From: CAZMNY01 sp964567745
GTDB lineage: Bacteria; Planctomycetota; Planctomycetia; Pirellulales; Pirellulaceae
DNA: 64,000 nucleotides
Reading direction: 5' to 3'
NCBI GenBank assembly: GCA_964567745.1
Contig: CAZMNY010000024.1
Location: 62,001-126,000 of the forward strand
Part shown: positions 62,264 through 64,000 of the stretch, in pieces
Layout: each line of letters opens with the position of its first letter
How positions within the stretch are numbered: the stretch's first letter is position 1
Made by a program: the position numbers and the translations under genes
The notes under the pieces: model-generated
Seen by the model: only the letters and a program-made list of their open reading frames with translations
Database searches by the model: none
What the model was told of the DNA's origin: nothing

Positions 62264-62974
62264 TTATGACCTTAGAACGTCGCCCGCGCCGCCGAACAAT
62301 TCATCGTCACCTTGGCCGCCGATGAGGCCATCATTTTCGTCGTCATCGGCCCAGTCCTCCATTGCGGCGGCGAGCGCGAGCAAATCGATTTGATATACGG
62401 TCGATCCGCCTATCAGCAGGTCGTCGCCCTTGCCGCCCTTGAGTCGATCCTTGCTTGTGCCTCCAATGAGAATGTCGCGACCAGGTCCGCCGCTCAGTTT
62501 ATCGTTGCCGGCACCGGCTGAAAGAACATCGTCCCCTGCGCGGCCAGTCAATTGGTCTCGCCCGGCGCCGCCAAGCAGCACGTCGTCGCCTCCTCCGCCT
62601 CTTAGATGGTCGTCACCATCGCCTCCATGGATGGTCGCTGGAATACCAAGACCGCCATCACTGCCTCCGTCCGACCCTCCGTCCGACCCTCCGTCGCTTT
62701 CGCCAATAGCAGCGTGATCGTCTCCCTTGCATAAATGGACCTCGATGCTTTCAACGTCGTCGGTGTCGAAGTAACTGATGTCGGTGCCGCCGTCGCTTCC
62801 ACCATCCGACCCGCCTTTCACATCGAATCTCGCAATCAATTTGATTTGATCGTCTTCCCCGTCGCTTCCTCCATCTGAGTCGCCATCGCTGGCTCCATCT
62901 GCTCCGTCGTGATTCTTAACGGCCACAATGTCCTTGTCGTCTGTTCCGACGATTTGAAGCACGCCGTCGGTCAA
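62264..62974 (-). CDS. RTX/Ca-binding repeat protein fragment with SDGG repeats
   Basis: 236 codons. The C-terminal 100 residues have about seven GGxGxDxLxGG nonapeptide-type repeats (GGDGDDHLRGGGGDDVLLGGAG), the calcium-binding beta-roll of secreted RTX proteins. The N-terminal half has several (G)GSDGGSDGG runs made by 12-base repeats (62677-62700). The first sensible codon is TTG 62974, just after an in-frame TAA; no signal peptide or N-terminal domain is visible, so it may be a truncated remnant or start at an odd codon. The C-terminal end lacks a known type-I secretion tail. Confidence 0.6.
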   Translation of the reverse strand: MTDGVLQIVGTDDKDIVAVKNHDGADGASDGDSDGGSDGEDDQIKLIARFDVKGGSDGGSDGGTDISYFDTDDVESIEVHLCKGDDHAAIGESDGGSDGGSDGGSDGGLGIPATIHGGDGDDHLRGGGGDDVLLGGAGRDQLTGRAGDDVLSAGAGNDKLSGGPGRDILIGGTSKDRLKGGKGDDLLIGGSTVYQIDLLALAAAMEDWADDDENDGLIGGQGDDELFGGAGDVLRS

Positions 62975-63176
62975 TCGGGAGCGGGCGATCGATTATCTCA
63001 ATACGCGTGAAACGCTCTACGTCATCGACGGGTTTGCCGGTTGGGACCCCGACCACCAGATCAAGGTGCGAGTGATTTGTGCGAGACCATACCATGCACT
63101 GTTCATGCACAACATGTTGATCCGCCCCGATGGTAAAGAGCTATCTTCCGGAATCGCTGTCGACGGGAGTTTGCAT

Positions 63177-63428
63177 TTAGACGTCGTCGCCGCAGTGAGG
63201 ACAATAGGAATGCAAGCTGGGCCGCTCGACTCCGCACGCTGGGCACGAGCGGACGATCGGCTCGCCCCAGGATGGCGCGTAGCGGATAAGGAGCAGCGGG
63301 CGAACAACGGCGATCATTATCAACAGCGCGAACGGCGACCAGGCGGCGAACGCGACTGCGACTGCGACCATGAACAAGAGGACTGACTTCAAGCCAAACT
63401 GAAATCTACTCGCTGTCGATTCTGACAT
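63177..63428 (-). CDS. Small membrane protein with C-terminal zinc ribbon
   Basis: 83 residues. Two hydrophobic segments (FGLKSVLLFMVAVAVAFAAW, PFALLIMIAVVRPLLLIRY) and a C-terminal ribbon CPACGVERPSLHSYCPHCGDD with two CxxC pairs. This is a common planctomycete small-protein layout. Function unknown. Confidence 0.7.
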   Translation of the reverse strand: MSESTASRFQFGLKSVLLFMVAVAVAFAAWSPFALLIMIAVVRPLLLIRYAPSWGEPIVRSCPACGVERPSLHSYCPHCGDDV

Positions 63429-63653
63429 TGGACTCGAGATTCAGTAATCGTGCTTGCTAGCGGAGCCGACAGTTTATCTCCAATCGTATTGCGAGTGAAA
63501 AAACTCTGGTTCGAAATGAACTATCGAGCCGTATGGACGCGGCGAGAAAGAAAAATAAGAAAAGGTGCCCCATCGCGGAACTAGTGAAAACTCGCGGGGT
63601 TTAGTACGTGAGCGGTTTTCCCAATCCATAACTCGAATCAACTTCAATCAACG

Positions 63654-63716
63654 CTAGCTCTTAGCTCTTAGCTCTTAGCTCTTAGCTCTTAGCTCTTAGC
63701 TCTTAGCTCTTAGCTC
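63654..63716. repeat. Heptanucleotide microsatellite
   Basis: One CTAGCTC unit followed by eight perfect TTAGCTC units running into the assembly gap. The true copy number is unknown. Confidence 0.95.
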
Positions 63717-63816
63717 NNNNNNNNNNNNNNNNNNNNNNNNNNNNNNNNNNNNNNNNNNNNNNNNNNNNNNNNNNNNNNNNNNNNNNNNNNNNNNNNNNNN
63801 NNNNNNNNNNNNNNNN
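63717..63816. other. Assembly gap (100 N)
   Basis: Exactly 100 N, a placeholder length, entered from the microsatellite side. The real gap length is unknown. Confidence 0.98.
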
Positions 63817-63869
63817 TTATGAGGTTGACTCAAGGCGCGGTGCAACCCGTTGCCTTTCTGGGAGATCGT

Positions 63870-64000
63870 ATGACCCGTATGACCCGTATGGCCACTTGCG
63901 CGGGGATCGCGCTCGTACTGAGCCTGTCTGCCTCGGCTATTTGGATTCGACAGCAGTCCCGCTCTGCACCGGGGCAGTTTCACAAGGCTCTGTTGCTGCG
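63870..64000 (+). CDS. Start of a signal-anchored protein, 3' truncated by the window
   Basis: Forty-three codons from ATG 63870 with GGGAG 5 bases upstream, open to the last base. MTRMTRMATCAGIALVLSL is followed by SASAIWIRQQSRSAPGQF, which is a signal peptide or signal anchor. A six-base direct repeat gives three possible starts (MTRMTRM). The family cannot be recognised from so little. Confidence 0.75.
   Translation, partial: MTRMTRMATCAGIALVLSLSASAIWIRQQSRSAPGQFHKALLL

Noticed and set aside
63654..63716. Possible CRISPR array
   Set aside because: Units are contiguous 7-base repeats with no spacers and no cas genes.
63696..63983. Minus-strand frame across the N gap
   Set aside because: Runs through 100 unknown bases and is opposed to a well-supported plus-strand start.

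Overview
The window looks like a chromosomal segment from a planctomycete, probably a Pirellulales-type bacterium. This is inferred from gene content (DUF1080, DUF1207, a PqaA-like hydrolase, zinc-ribbon/GYF/DUF4190 proteins, metal-ABC permeases with DtxR-like tails, many secreted proteins of unknown function), moderately high GC and loosely packed genes. No phage, transposase, CRISPR array, rRNA or tRNA was recognised. The sequence ends in a heptanucleotide repeat, a 100-N gap and the start of one more gene.

Layout. 1-5.3 kb: end of a Gly-rich surface-type protein, tsaD, a DUF1207 protein and, convergently, a DUF3179 protein whose reading frame is crossed by one UGA exactly where the family has the first Cys of a CxxC. 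6.1-14.6 kb: a zinc-ribbon membrane protein, an OleD-like reductase, and a type II fatty-acid-synthesis-like block (ketosynthase, ACP, CrtI-like FAD enzyme, FabZ, FabI-like reductase) followed by a TPR protein with a glycosyltransferase-like end. 14.8-25.2 kb: HEAT-repeat protein, membrane protein, a UspA-like/NhaD-like pair, aconitase, a secreted beta-propeller-like protein. 25.5-27.9 kb: two paralogous zinc-ribbon/GYF/membrane proteins and endonuclease IV, which seems to lack a canonical start codon. 27.9-34.2 kb: an outer-membrane protein and a complete Mn/Zn ABC importer (binding protein, ATPase, two permeases), both permeases carrying a C-terminal DtxR/MntR-type metal-sensing module.

34.4-40.5 kb: GNAT acetyltransferase, an M16 peptidase pair (one member without the zinc site), a secreted small protein, ndk, a methyltransferase and a GxxExxY protein. 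40.7-49.9 kb: a probable uptake and catabolism locus with an SSS symporter, two SDRs, two Gfo/Idh/MocA oxidoreductases, two aspartoacylase-like M14 deacylases and an Ldh_2-type dehydrogenase; five of these form an overlapping minus-strand operon. 50-59 kb: UPF0178, a TPR protein, PqaA-like hydrolase, pyrF, DUF1080, SDR, AIM24 and a KAP P-loop NTPase. 59.4-62.1 kb: an operon of TauE/SafE exporter, enolase-superfamily enzyme and nucleotidyltransferase. 62.3-64 kb: an RTX-like fragment, a small membrane zinc-ribbon protein, the assembly gap and a truncated gene.

The observations I would follow first are the candidate selenocysteine UGA with a SECIS-like hairpin (4.85-4.88 kb), the metal-sensing modules on both transporter permeases, the lipid-type block at 7.3-13 kb, and the catabolic operon at 41.9-47.4 kb.
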